Assembly (NCBI RefSeq): GCF_020559915.1
Contig: NZ_JAJCLZ010000013.1
Location: 30,779-94,778 of the forward strand
From: Ruminococcus sp. 210702-SL.1.03
Lineage (GTDB): Bacteria; Bacillota; Clostridia; Oscillospirales; Ruminococcaceae
Reading direction: 5' to 3'
DNA: 64,000 nucleotides
Shown: piece by piece, positions 26,289 through 33,104 of the stretch
Layout of the letters: the number at the start of each line of letters is the position of its first letter
How positions within the stretch are numbered: the first letter of the stretch is position 1
Translations under genes and position numbers: made by a program
Notes under the pieces: generated by a model
Seen by the model: only the letters and a program-made list of their open reading frames with translations
What the model was told of the DNA's origin: nothing
Databases searched by the model: none

Positions 26289-26323
26289 ATAAACAGCTAT
26301 TATTCAATATAGGAAGTGAGAAA

Positions 26324-26704
26324 ATGGATAAGGCGCAGATAAACAGTATCGTAAAAATGATAAAAAAGTCGCGTGCCGAAAGCGGCGATGAAAGCAATAA
26401 TTCTACGGCGCAGACCGAGAAAAAAGCTTCGTTTCAGCTTAGCAGTAAGCCCGAAAAGGTTATGATAGGCTTGGGTCTGGCGGCAGGCCTTGCGATATTT
26501 TTTGACGACAGCCGAAAGAAAAAAAAGCACCCCGAACTGGCGCGCGGATATTTCAGAAGATGCTACGACAATTACCAAAAGCTCGGCGGACTGCTTGATT
26601 CCACTATTGCTAAAAACATCAAAGATCAGAAAGAACGAGAGTTCAATGACGATATGCTTGAAAATCTGACCATAGAAAAAGCGATAGATTTCGACCTTGA
26701 CTAA
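26324..26704 (+). CDS. Uncharacterised protein, possible membrane contact
   Basis: A 126-residue protein with Lys-rich N-terminus, one moderately hydrophobic segment (VMIGLGLAAGLAIFF, about 47-61) followed by a Lys cluster, then a helical acidic C-terminus. GGAAGTGAG precedes the ATG and a promoter lies upstream. It is followed by a small membrane protein, with 19 bases between them. No family is recognised. Confidence 0.7.
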   Translation: MDKAQINSIVKMIKKSRAESGDESNNSTAQTEKKASFQLSSKPEKVMIGLGLAAGLAIFFDDSRKKKKHPELARGYFRRCYDNYQKLGGLLDSTIAKNIKDQKEREFNDDMLENLTIEKAIDFDLD

Positions 26705-26723
26705 GCTTAGGAGATTACCCGAA

Positions 26724-27068
26724 ATGAAAAAATATTTTCTTGAATACCTTGCGTTTCTCGATAAGTCTATGGCAGACCCGAACACTGATTTTGCCAGACT
26801 TATGAAGATACATAAAGAAAAAACGCGGTATTTTCAGCATGAGAGATTTGTTCACCTCTTCGTAATGATACTCTTTGCGCTCTGCACAGTTGCGACTTTT
26901 CTTATAATAGTTGTGACCGAAACGGTGCTGCTGATACCGCTCGCGCTTCTTTTGCTCTGTCTGCTGATACCGTACATCAGCCACTACTATTTTTTAGAGA
27001 ATAACACGCAGAAGCTCTACAAATATTACGACGCGATATGTGAAAAACTTGAAAGCGAGGACTTGTAA
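26724..27068 (+). CDS. Small two-span membrane protein
   Basis: A 114-residue protein with two hydrophobic segments (about residues 38-60 and 62-81) joined by a short turn, and charged ends. ATG at 26724 is preferred, with AGGAG about 11 bases upstream; an earlier in-frame TTG would start before that site. It is followed with a one-base overlap by a flavin reductase gene, so the three genes from 26324 form an operon. Function unknown. Confidence 0.7.
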   Translation: MKKYFLEYLAFLDKSMADPNTDFARLMKIHKEKTRYFQHERFVHLFVMILFALCTVATFLIIVVTETVLLIPLALLLLCLLIPYISHYYFLENNTQKLYKYYDAICEKLESEDL

Positions 27069-27664
27069 TGCCCTTTGATAAATACACAAAAGAGGTCTGG
27101 AAAGGCAGCGTTATAACCTCTCCCCTGCCGCCGACGCTCGTCACCTGCGGCACAGAGGAAAAGCCGAACGTCTTTACCGTCGCGTGGACAGGCATACTCT
27201 GCACACAGCCGCCCGTAACGTACATTTCGGTGCGCCCCGAGCGGTATTCTTACGGGCTTATAAGCGAAACGGGAGAATTTGTCATAAACCTCGCTACTGA
27301 ACAGCTTGTAAAAGCGGTAGACCTCTGCGGCGTGAAGTCGGGCCGAAATGTGGATAAATTTGAGCTGACGGGGCTTACGCGCGAAAAAGCCGCGGCTGTT
27401 TCCGCACCGATAATCGCCGAGTGCCCCGTGAATATCGAGTGCAAAGTGCGCGATAAGATCTCGCTCGGCACGCACGATGTTTTCGTTGCCGATATTCTAA
27501 AGATCGACGCTGCGAAAGAACTGCTCGATGAAAAAGGCAGGCTCGCGCTGGAGAAATCGGGACTTCTCGCCTACGCACACGGCGATTACTTCGCTCTCGG
27601 CAAACGCTTGGGAAATTTCGGCTTTTCGGTACGAAAGAAAAATAAGAAACGTAAAAAGCATTGA
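27068..27664 (+). CDS. Flavin reductase-like domain protein
   Basis: A 198-residue flavoprotein of the flavin reductase/flavoredoxin fold. The pattern SPLPPTLVTCGTEEKPNVFTVAWTG and TYISVRPERYSYGLISETGEFVINL is typical for FMN binding. Probably an NAD(P)H:flavin oxidoreductase or an FMN-binding electron carrier. It ends in a Lys-rich tail. The ATG overlaps the stop of the previous gene by one base. The next gene's -35 box overlaps its stop codon. Confidence 0.85.
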   Translation: MPFDKYTKEVWKGSVITSPLPPTLVTCGTEEKPNVFTVAWTGILCTQPPVTYISVRPERYSYGLISETGEFVINLATEQLVKAVDLCGVKSGRNVDKFELTGLTREKAAAVSAPIIAECPVNIECKVRDKISLGTHDVFVADILKIDAAKELLDEKGRLALEKSGLLAYAHGDYFALGKRLGNFGFSVRKKNKKRKKH

Positions 27665-27689
27665 CATTTCGCGCAGAATGTGATATAAT
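27661..27689 (+). promoter_or_regulatory. Perfect sigma-A promoter of the phospholipase gene
   Basis: TTGACA (27661-27666), 17-bp spacer, TATAAT (27684-27689). The -35 overlaps the stop codon of the flavin reductase gene. Predicted start of transcription is about 27696, at the foot of a hairpin. Confidence 0.85.
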
Positions 27690-27696
27690 AACTAAT

Positions 27697-27726
27697 GGCA
27701 GGATCATCCCCTGCCTTTGTTTTTTA
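27697..27726 (+). terminator. Hairpin with T run at the predicted transcript start
   Basis: GGCAGG pairs with CCTGCC around a 7-base loop, followed by TTTGTTTTTT. It can terminate the upstream operon. Because the promoter's predicted start is at the first stem base, the same hairpin also caps the phospholipase transcript. Confidence 0.65.
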
Positions 27727-27750
27727 TTATGGAATTTAGGGAGATCTGTC

Positions 27751-28911
27751 ATGAAAGGATATTTATCTATCGCCGCCGCTATCGGAATTTGTCTTATGCT
27801 GAAAAAAGCCAAACCAATTCGCGCACACGCATGGTTCACTCGCACGCACGAGGCTATCACCGAGGGCGCGTTTGAGCTGCTCGAAAAAGAAAACAAGCCT
27901 AAGGTAGCGGCATTTTATAAAAATTATCACACTGAGCTTTTAAATGGCTGTTCTGCGCCCGATAAAGAGGGCGACCCCGACAAGGGTGCAGGCGCGCATT
28001 ATTATTCCTGCGCAAACGCAAAGGGCAAGGCGCTTCCGCAGCAGGCGGGCTATTATCAGAACCGCTTGGGTGATTATTCAAAGAGCGCACGCTCTATGCT
28101 TGAGGAGAATTACACCTGCGCGCTCAATCTTTACAAAAACGGCAAAGTCAGCGAAGCTATGTATTGCCTTGGACGTGCGGCGCACTTCATCGAGGACATT
28201 TGCTGTCCAGTTCACACGGCGAATATGCGCTATTTCGATAAGCCCGGCAATGCTCACAACGCTTTTGAAAAGCACGCCAACAACATTTCCCGCAACTTCC
28301 CTGCTGAGAAATTTGACAAGCGCCTTCTGAAAACTTATTCGGGCGATAGCTTTGAGAACGCAGCTAACAAGCTTTGCGCAGTTTCCAACAAGCACGCCGA
28401 ACCTATCTCAAATCTCGACCCGATCGCTTTTGACAACGCAGTTAAGAGCATGGTGCCGATCGCAACTCAGAACGTTATGGCTCTGCTGATGAAATTTTTT
28501 GATGACTGCAAGGCGGAAAACGGCAACTATCTGCTCGATGGAAAGATGTACACCTTCAAGAACGAAGCCAGCGGCGAACTGCTAACGGTCACTGCGAAAG
28601 GCGTTGCGCTTGAAAAAGCCGATAAGGATAAAGAGCAGAAACTCAACCTCATTATGTCTGACAACGGCACATTTGCGCTCAAAGCGGCGGACGGCGGATA
28701 CGTTTCGGCTAAGCTTAAAGGCTTCGATTATCCCAAGGGCGACACCGCGGGAGCGCAGTTCAGAGCCGCGGCGCTGGGCAAGAACAGATACCGCATCACT
28801 ACCGAAGCGAGCAGCTTTGCAAAAGTTCTCGCCTGCGGAAAAACGGGCGGGCTGACTGTTGCGGACTTCGATCCGGGCAATTCTACTCAGGTCTGGATAC
28901 TCAATAAATAA
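27751..28911 (+). CDS. Secreted zinc-dependent phospholipase C with lectin-like tail
   Basis: A 386-residue exported enzyme of the zinc phospholipase C family that includes Bacillus cereus PLC and clostridial alpha-toxin. A signal peptide ends near residue 27, leaving Trp28 as a possible N-terminal zinc ligand, as in that family. The other ligands follow in order: His33, Asp71 or His83 region, His145 and Asp149 (RAAHFIEDICCPVH with His155), His169 and Glu173 (NAHNAFEKH). After about residue 255 comes a C-terminal domain with ricin-B-like features ending in TQVWIL, in place of the alpha-toxin C2-like domain. It should cleave phospholipids outside the cell. A GGGAG site precedes the ATG. Confidence 0.88.
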   Translation: MKGYLSIAAAIGICLMLKKAKPIRAHAWFTRTHEAITEGAFELLEKENKPKVAAFYKNYHTELLNGCSAPDKEGDPDKGAGAHYYSCANAKGKALPQQAGYYQNRLGDYSKSARSMLEENYTCALNLYKNGKVSEAMYCLGRAAHFIEDICCPVHTANMRYFDKPGNAHNAFEKHANNISRNFPAEKFDKRLLKTYSGDSFENAANKLCAVSNKHAEPISNLDPIAFDNAVKSMVPIATQNVMALLMKFFDDCKAENGNYLLDGKMYTFKNEASGELLTVTAKGVALEKADKDKEQKLNLIMSDNGTFALKAADGGYVSAKLKGFDYPKGDTAGAQFRAAALGKNRYRITTEASSFAKVLACGKTGGLTVADFDPGNSTQVWILNK

Positions 28912-28942
28912 AAAATACGTCGGCTCAATTTGTTTGATCCGT

Positions 28943-28970
28943 CCCCGCCCAACAACCCACCACCCTACCC
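28943..28970 (-). other. G-quadruplex-capable tract
   Basis: The plus strand has five runs of three or four C (28943-28946, 28948-28950, 28956-28958, 28963-28965, 28968-28970) with spacers of 1 to 5 bases, so the minus strand fits the G3 with 1-7-base loops rule. It lies between the phospholipase and ankyrin genes. Confidence 0.7.
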
Positions 28971-29002
28971 AGCCAACTCCTCAATTTTAAGGAGGAATCT
29001 TC

Positions 29003-30754
29003 ATGAAAAATATAAAAAGAATGGTATCTCTTTTCCTTTCAGGAATTATATTATTTTCTCTTGTTTCCTGTAGCTTGAAAGATAAAGTGAAGGAAATATC
29101 AGGTTTCTCGGATGCAAGTAAGATATTTCAAATAGCATTGGAAAACAAAAATGTAGAATTACTTAATGAAGTAATAAAGGAGTATCCGGATTACGATATC
29201 AATAAATGTGAACAGGGCTCATCATTGGCCAAGGCTTTATTTAACAATGGTGGTCGTGCTACAGATTATGAAAATATTACTTTTTCGAGAGCTATGCTAG
29301 ATGCAGGAGCTGATCCAAATGTAAAATCAACCAATGGAGATTATCTGTTAATAACCACTTGTGATAATGATTTTTATTGGGCAACCGAGCTACTTGTGGA
29401 ATATGGAGCAGACCTTGAAGTAAAGAATGATTTAGGATATTCTCCATTATATTTAGTTATGGCTAATTTCTATGGAGACAGCGAAGAAAATCGTATCAAA
29501 ACCGCTAAATTTTTCGTTGATAAAGGTGCTGCAGTAACCACAGACCTATTTAATATAGACGAAAACAAAGATGAGGATCTCAGATATCATCATATAGGAG
29601 CATCACCTGTAGTATCAAATTATCTCATGAATATACTTCATGAAAAAGGTGAAGAAACAAATATGCCAAAGGCTATGGAATATGCTATATCCGGTGATCT
29701 GGATAAAACGATAGAATATATTGAGAAGGGTGAAGCTCTAACAGATAAAGAAAAGGAATTAGTATTCGATTATGCTTCATATTTTGGAATGCCGGATGAG
29801 TTTGAAACAATATGTAGATTAACAGAAATGCAAATTGATAATGTTAATATGGAACGAATAATACAGTGCGGAAATCTGGATATGATACAATATTTGATAG
29901 AGAAATGTGGCTTTAAACTTCAAAGTGAAAAAGTAAGTCCTTCACAAGAAAACTATCTTAAATTAGCTGTTTTATTTGGATATTCTGATATTTTTGATTA
30001 TTTATGTAATCACAATGCTTATAACCCGGGAGCGTCTGTTTTATTGGAAAGTGCGTTATATAACGGGAACCTTGACTTGTTTAAAAAAGTATATGAATAT
30101 GAAGCTCAATCAACAGATATAACCGAATTGAATGAAATTTACAATTTGGACGGTTACTATCTTAACGGAAAACTGGATTTTATAGATTACTTAATGAGTG
30201 AGAAAAATCATACTTTTGAATGCTATTCATTTAAGAATATTGATTTTGAAACAGCAAGATATCTTTATGAAAAAGGCAGACCTTTGAATATTACAGATCT
30301 TGACTATGCTATATGTCATAATGATATAGAGTATATACAGCTTGTGTTAGACAAAGGTGCCGACATCAATCAGAAATGCTATAGTTTTGATTACAGTAAC
30401 TATGTTTCAAATTATAAGGAACAGGTTTCTCAATACGATAATTTCACAAGTAAGCATATATATTATGAAAATATTACTGAAAAAAACAAAGAGTTACCTA
30501 CAGCCTTTAGTTACCTATTAAATAAATGTAATAGTGAATGTATAAAATTTATGATAGAAAACGGTGCAGAAATTACTGATGATATTTTAATTTATGCATC
30601 GGAAGCATCAAAAGCTGTAAATCAGATACTTTTTGATAATAATGCAAACACTAATATAGATTTTTCTAATGTAAAAGGTGTAATGCGAAAAGATTATTCT
30701 CTGGAAAAATATTATAGATCAATCGGCCGGAGTGATCTTTTAGATTTATTGTAA
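29003..30754 (+). CDS. Ankyrin-repeat lipoprotein
   Basis: A 583-residue exported lipoprotein. A signal peptide ends in the lipobox LVSC (Cys23). The mature part is built of ankyrin-like repeats: ARAMLDAGADPNVKSTNGDYL near residues 95-115, ELLVEYGADLEVKNDLGYSPLYLV, KFFVDKGAAV, then weaker copies, and again QLVLDKGADINQKC and KFMIENGAEI at the C-terminal end. Ankyrin arrays are protein-binding scaffolds. The gene is clearly AT-rich compared with its neighbours, with frequent AAT, ATA and TTA codons, which suggests horizontal transfer. AAGGAGG lies 7 bases before the ATG. It directly follows the phospholipase gene on the same strand with no visible terminator between. Confidence 0.85.
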   Translation: MKNIKRMVSLFLSGIILFSLVSCSLKDKVKEISGFSDASKIFQIALENKNVELLNEVIKEYPDYDINKCEQGSSLAKALFNNGGRATDYENITFSRAMLDAGADPNVKSTNGDYLLITTCDNDFYWATELLVEYGADLEVKNDLGYSPLYLVMANFYGDSEENRIKTAKFFVDKGAAVTTDLFNIDENKDEDLRYHHIGASPVVSNYLMNILHEKGEETNMPKAMEYAISGDLDKTIEYIEKGEALTDKEKELVFDYASYFGMPDEFETICRLTEMQIDNVNMERIIQCGNLDMIQYLIEKCGFKLQSEKVSPSQENYLKLAVLFGYSDIFDYLCNHNAYNPGASVLLESALYNGNLDLFKKVYEYEAQSTDITELNEIYNLDGYYLNGKLDFIDYLMSEKNHTFECYSFKNIDFETARYLYEKGRPLNITDLDYAICHNDIEYIQLVLDKGADINQKCYSFDYSNYVSNYKEQVSQYDNFTSKHIYYENITEKNKELPTAFSYLLNKCNSECIKFMIENGAEITDDILIYASEASKAVNQILFDNNANTNIDFSNVKGVMRKDYSLEKYYRSIGRSDLLDLL

Positions 30755-30834
30755 AACGAATAAGATTACTAGATTTTGCTTAAGAAAAAATAGGGGACTT
30801 TTTTTACAGCCCCGTTTTTATATGCTATGTCACA

Positions 30835-30864
30835 AAAAAGACCGCCCCGCAGGACGGTCTTTTA
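30835..30864 (-). terminator. Terminator of tsf
   Basis: AAAAGACCG and CGGTCTTTT form a 9-bp stem with a loop of 10 bases that allows further pairing; T-rich on the minus-strand side. Confidence 0.8.
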
Positions 30865-30876
30865 TTTATGCGAAAA

Positions 30877-31794
30877 TTATTTCTTCATCATGGAAGCAAC
30901 TTCGTCAGCAAGGTTATCATCCTGCTTTTCGATGCCTTCGCCGCGCTCGAAACGTACAACGTCAACAACGCTGATAGTGCCGCCAAGCTTCTTAGCCTCA
31001 GCGTCAACATAGCCCTGTACGGAAACCTTGTCGTCCTTTACGAAAGCCTGCTCGAGGAGGCAGTTCTCGGAATAATATTTTCCGACCTTGCCCTCTACGA
31101 TCTTGACCTTTACCTGCTCAGGCTTCTTAGCCATCTTAGGATCTTCAGCCATCTGCTTCAGCATGATCTCCTTCTCGTTCTCCAGAACTTCAGCAGGAAC
31201 CTGCTCTCTGCACATATATGCAGGGTTCAGAGCAGCAGACTGCATTGCAACGTCCTTACCGATGTAAGCTACCTTGTCAGCGTCGAGCTCAGTGTCGAGC
31301 TTAACGAGAACGCCGATGCTTCCGCCATTGTGAACGTAAGAAGCAAGAACGCCTTCAAGTCTTACAAAGCGGCGGATCTGGATGTTCTCTCTGATCTTCA
31401 TGCCTGCAAGCTCGGTAAGAGTAGCGTCTACGGTAGCGTCGCCGCCGCTGATGGTGCAAGCCTTAAGGGCTTCAACGTCAGCAGGGTTCGCCTCGATGAT
31501 GGTCTCAGCAACAGCGTTTGCAAACTTCTTGAAATCGTCGGTGTTTGCAGCAAAGTCGGTCTCGGTGTTTACTTCTACCAGAGCGCCTACATTGCCCTTT
31601 ACGAGAGCAACTACCAGACCCTCGGCAGCAGTTCTGCCGCTCTTCTTAGCCTGGGTAGCAAGTCCCTTTTCACGAAGGATCTCTATTGCCTTTTCCTGAT
31701 CGTTATCTGTTTCAACAAGCGCTCTCTTGCAGTCCATCATGCCAACGCCTGTAAGCTCCATAAGAGCCTTAATGTCCTTAACTGTAACAGCCAT
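30877..31794 (-). CDS. tsf: Elongation factor Ts
   Basis: A 305-residue translation factor that recycles EF-Tu by nucleotide exchange. The N-terminal UBA-like part MELTGVGMMDCKRAL and the following TDFAANTDDF motif are diagnostic, and the length is normal. AGGAGG precedes the ATG. It follows rpsB in the usual order. Codon use is biased to ATC for Ile and CTG/CTT for Leu, as in highly expressed genes. The usual pyrH and frr genes do not follow. Confidence 0.97.
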   Translation of the reverse strand: MAVTVKDIKALMELTGVGMMDCKRALVETDNDQEKAIEILREKGLATQAKKSGRTAAEGLVVALVKGNVGALVEVNTETDFAANTDDFKKFANAVAETIIEANPADVEALKACTISGGDATVDATLTELAGMKIRENIQIRRFVRLEGVLASYVHNGGSIGVLVKLDTELDADKVAYIGKDVAMQSAALNPAYMCREQVPAEVLENEKEIMLKQMAEDPKMAKKPEQVKVKIVEGKVGKYYSENCLLEQAFVKDDKVSVQGYVDAEAKKLGGTISVVDVVRFERGEGIEKQDDNLADEVASMMKK

Positions 31795-31821
31795 CTGTAT
31801 TTCCTCCTAATATTTTAATAT

Positions 31822-31849
31822 AGGCAGACAGATTTTTGCTGCCTGCCTA
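31822..31849 (-). other. Hairpin between rpsB and tsf
   Basis: TAGGCAG pairs with CTGCCTA around a 14-base loop that itself can pair in part. It has no T run, so it may modulate the relative expression of rpsB and tsf or act as a processing site. Confidence 0.5.
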
Positions 31850-31866
31850 CTGATAAAATTCTTGAA

Positions 31867-32592
31867 TTATTCAGCTGCTTCCTCTGCAACTTCTTCAGCT
31901 GCATTGTCCGCGCCCTGTCTGCCCTCGATGATAGCATCTGCCATGCAACCGGCGATAAGCTTTACCGCACGGATAGCGTCATCGTTACCGGGGATAACGT
32001 AATCAACGTCGTCAGGATCGCAGTTGGTATCTACGATAGCTACTACGGGGATACCGAGCTTCTTAGCTTCGCTTACAGCGATCTTTTCCTTGCGGGGGTC
32101 TACTACGAAGAGAGCGCCGGGGAGCTTCTTCATGTTCTTGATACCGCCCATGAACTTCTCGAGCTTTTCAATCTCGAGGGTCAGCTTAACAACTTCCTTC
32201 TTAGGTAGAAGATTGAAAGTGCCGTCTTCTTCCATAGTGTGGAGCTGCTCGAGTCTCTTGATTCTCATCTGGATGGTCTTGAAGTTGGTCATCATTCCGC
32301 CGAGCCATCTGGCGTTTACATAGTGAGCGTCAGCTCTGAGAGCCTCTTCCTTAATGGAATCTCCTGCCTGCTTCTTAGTGCCGACAAAAAGAACTTCCTT
32401 GCCGTCAGCAGAAAGATCGCGTACAAAATTGTAAGCTTCTTCAAGCTTCTTTACGGTCTTCTGAAGATCGATGATGTAGATTCCGTTTCTTTCGGTGAAA
32501 ATGTAAGGTGCCATTTTCGGGTTCCATCTTCTTGTCTGGTGTCCAAAGTGAACGCCTGCTTCAAGAAGCTGCTTCATTGATACTACTGCCAT
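31867..32592 (-). CDS. rpsB: 30S ribosomal protein S2
   Basis: A 241-residue ribosomal protein. The start [18 protein letters not shown] with the [17 protein letters not shown] segment is canonical, and AGGAGG precedes the ATG at 32592; the longer in-frame extension upstream lies in the leader. The C-terminal tail is acidic and Ala/Glu-rich. A promoter (32729-32757) and a structured leader of about 130 bases precede it. Confidence 0.97.
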   Translation of the reverse strand: MAVVSMKQLLEAGVHFGHQTRRWNPKMAPYIFTERNGIYIIDLQKTVKKLEEAYNFVRDLSADGKEVLFVGTKKQAGDSIKEEALRADAHYVNARWLGGMMTNFKTIQMRIKRLEQLHTMEEDGTFNLLPKKEVVKLTLEIEKLEKFMGGIKNMKKLPGALFVVDPRKEKIAVSEAKKLGIPVVAIVDTNCDPDDVDYVIPGNDDAIRAVKLIAGCMADAIIEGRQGADNAAEEVAEEAAE

Positions 32593-32650
32593 GGTAGTAA
32601 CCTCCTGTTTGGTTTTTAAATTTCCGCTTTTGCGAATGTGTGTATCCTCT

Positions 32651-32711
32651 GAATGGTTTTGAAAAAAGCGCGCCTTCACCCGCGCTGCGGGAACCACGGC
32701 GCAAACCATTC
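32651..32711 (-). promoter_or_regulatory. Structured rpsB leader, candidate S2 autoregulatory element
   Basis: On the minus strand three nested helices can form: GAATGGTTT with AAACCATTC (32703-32711 and 32651-32659), then GCGCC with GGCGC, then CCCGC with GCGGG around an AGC loop. The inner stems are followed by GCTTTTTTC inside the outer helix, a terminator-like feature. Placement between promoter and rpsB suggests feedback by S2, which is inference. Confidence 0.55.
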
Positions 32712-32728
32712 ATGCGAATTGCTTTAAT

Positions 32729-32757
32729 ATTATACCACATATTCTCGCAGATTGCAA
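32729..32757 (-). promoter_or_regulatory. rpsB promoter
   Basis: Minus-strand TTGCAA (32752-32757), 17-bp spacer, TATAAT (32729-32734). Confidence 0.75.
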
Positions 32758-32772
32758 GAACTTTTTATTCGT

Positions 32773-33063
32773 CTATTTCAACAAACTTTCAACAGTAAAT
32801 GACCTTGATTTTGTATACACCGTATCAGACGGCTTTTTTACAAGTATAGTATCCTCGCCGATGAGTGATATTTCAGAGCATTTTATGACTATATCGTCAT
32901 CTCTGCCCATTATGCCGAAAGCGCGTGCGCGGCCGAATATCACCAGCGATACCACGCTCTCACTCTCGGTATCTATCTGAATATCGTCAACATACCCCAG
33001 CCTAAGCCCGCTTTTCATATCTATAACTTCTTTATTGCGCAGTTCAGTAAGCGTGCAAAGCAT
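32773..33063 (-). CDS. YlmC/YmxH-family protein with PRC-barrel-like fold
   Basis: A 96-residue protein; MLCTLTELRNKEVIDMKSGLRLGYVDDIQID is the typical beginning of the YlmC/YmxH sporulation-associated family, a small beta-barrel of the PRC type. GAGG lies 8 bases before ATG 33063, which is preferred over the GTG three codons upstream. It sits alone between rpsB and a membrane protein gene. Members are common in spore-forming Clostridia and their non-sporulating relatives; biochemical role unknown. Confidence 0.85.
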   Translation of the reverse strand: MLCTLTELRNKEVIDMKSGLRLGYVDDIQIDTESESVVSLVIFGRARAFGIMGRDDDIVIKCSEISLIGEDTILVKKPSDTVYTKSRSFTVESLLK

Positions 33064-33104
33064 TATAATCACCTCGGATAATTATACTGTTTTGCAGGGT
33101 TGTA

